From positions 1 to 64,000 of the forward strand of contig CAYRGG010000011.1 in the NCBI GenBank assembly GCA_964423745.1: 64,000 nt of DNA, in the 5' to 3' direction. The stretch comes from CAYRGG01 sp964423745. GTDB lineage: Bacteria > Pseudomonadota > Gammaproteobacteria > Competibacterales > Competibacteraceae. Both the position numbers and the translations under genes were made by a program. Under the pieces are notes generated by a model. The model was not told the DNA's origin and did not search any database. It was given only the letters and a program-made list of their open reading frames with translations. Each line of letters starts with the position of its first letter. Position 1 is the first letter of the stretch. Positions 63,617 to 64,000 of this stretch are shown here, one piece after another.

Positions 63617-64000
63617 ATGTATCTAAATACTTTTTACTCTGAGTTAGAGGAGCTTCTGCGAGAAGACCAAAACTACGCGGTGACCATGACGGAATCCGCA
63701 GAAGACCATTTGTCTGAAGATGATGGTTATGATACGGAATCTTTGCATGAAGAATCTTCTCCATCGGAAGATTCCGACCATGTGGACATGGCTACGCCGG
63801 ACGACTCGCGTCTCGATGAAGACATGGAAACGGTATCCACCCTCTCAGGGGATACGCCACGCACTAACGATCCTCTGACGAATTATGTTCGAGAAATTGG
63901 TTTTCATGACCTACTCAGTGCTGCTGATGAGGTTGCGCTGGCCCAACGCATTGAAGCAGGATCTCGCAAAACCCTAGAAGCCATTGCGGGTTGCCCTGGA
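63617..64000 (+). CDS. RpoD-like sigma-70 factor, N-terminal part (3' end outside window)
   Basis: The frame runs open from ATG 63617 to the edge (128 codons). The last ~45 residues (NDPLTNYVREIGFHDLLSAA, then EVALAQRIEAGSRKTLEAIA, GCPG) are sigma-70 region 1.2 and the start of the following helices. The preceding ~80 residues are a highly acidic Ser/Asp/Glu stretch (DHLSEDDGYDTESLHEESSP) with only a short helix (FYSELEELLREDQNYAV). This is unlike the usual region 1.1 of RpoD. There is no clear ribosome site and no dnaG upstream, so it may be an RpoD paralogue. Confidence 0.75.
   Translation, partial: MYLNTFYSELEELLREDQNYAVTMTESAEDHLSEDDGYDTESLHEESSPSEDSDHVDMATPDDSRLDEDMETVSTLSGDTPRTNDPLTNYVREIGFHDLLSAADEVALAQRIEAGSRKTLEAIAGCPG

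Noticed and set aside
1..64000. CRISPR arrays, tRNA, rRNA or intact insertion sequences
   Set aside because: No regularly spaced repeats, cloverleaf or rRNA-like sequence, or intact transposase gene was recognised on reading both strands.

Overview
The window looks like chromosome of a gammaproteobacterium with roughly balanced base composition. Evidence is the heme-copper oxidase block linked to a bioB-F-H-C-D biotin operon and comF, an E. coli-type prkA/yeaH/spoVR operon, SlyB- and MepA-type envelope proteins and a CusCBA-type efflux pump. No rRNA, tRNA, CRISPR array or prophage was seen, and the genus cannot be fixed from the sequence alone.

Region 1 (1-25.4 kb) is a metal and envelope-stress region. 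It holds the end of copB, a DUF2231 membrane protein, an SDR enzyme, two paralogous small exported proteins with a previously unfamiliar repeat, a beta-barrel porin, a secreted FG-GAP protein, a cusC-cusB-cusA-cusF operon, an orphan receiver, an NtrC-type sigma-54 activator, a vapBC toxin-antitoxin pair, two sensor kinases, a degenerate chemoreceptor-like protein and a 41% histidine protein. Three sigma-54 promoters (GG-N10-GC) stand before the two small-protein genes and the cus operon. Each has TTAA(A)CG-N3-CG(T)TTAA-type inverted repeats 70-105 bp upstream, which looks like one enhancer-dependent regulon. The neighbouring activator is the obvious candidate regulator.

Region 2 (25.4-40 kb) contains a prkA-yeaH-spoVR-mepA operon with its own sigma-54 promoter, dodecin, a trehalose-6-phosphate synthase-like GT20 enzyme, an SDR, an LPG-synthase-like membrane protein, DUF3179, an ABC1 kinase and an extended SDR.

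Region 3 (40-54.6 kb) is the cytochrome c oxidase block (ctaB, ctaA, SCO-like, SURF1, subunit III, Cox11, a 36-residue membrane protein, subunits I and II) followed by the biotin operon.

Region 4 (54.6-64 kb) has comF, a betaine/choline-type ABC transporter without its ATPase, an aspartyl protease, fadH, a HAD phosphatase, an acetyl-CoA synthetase and the start of an RpoD-like sigma factor.

Two copies of a ~127-bp element with terminal inverted repeats sit at 17698-17825 and 58451-58577. Each ends in CTAG/CTAA and supplies stop codons to the flanking genes. One copy splits the vapB-vapC junction. This element and the sigma-54/small-protein regulon are the most promising undescribed items.
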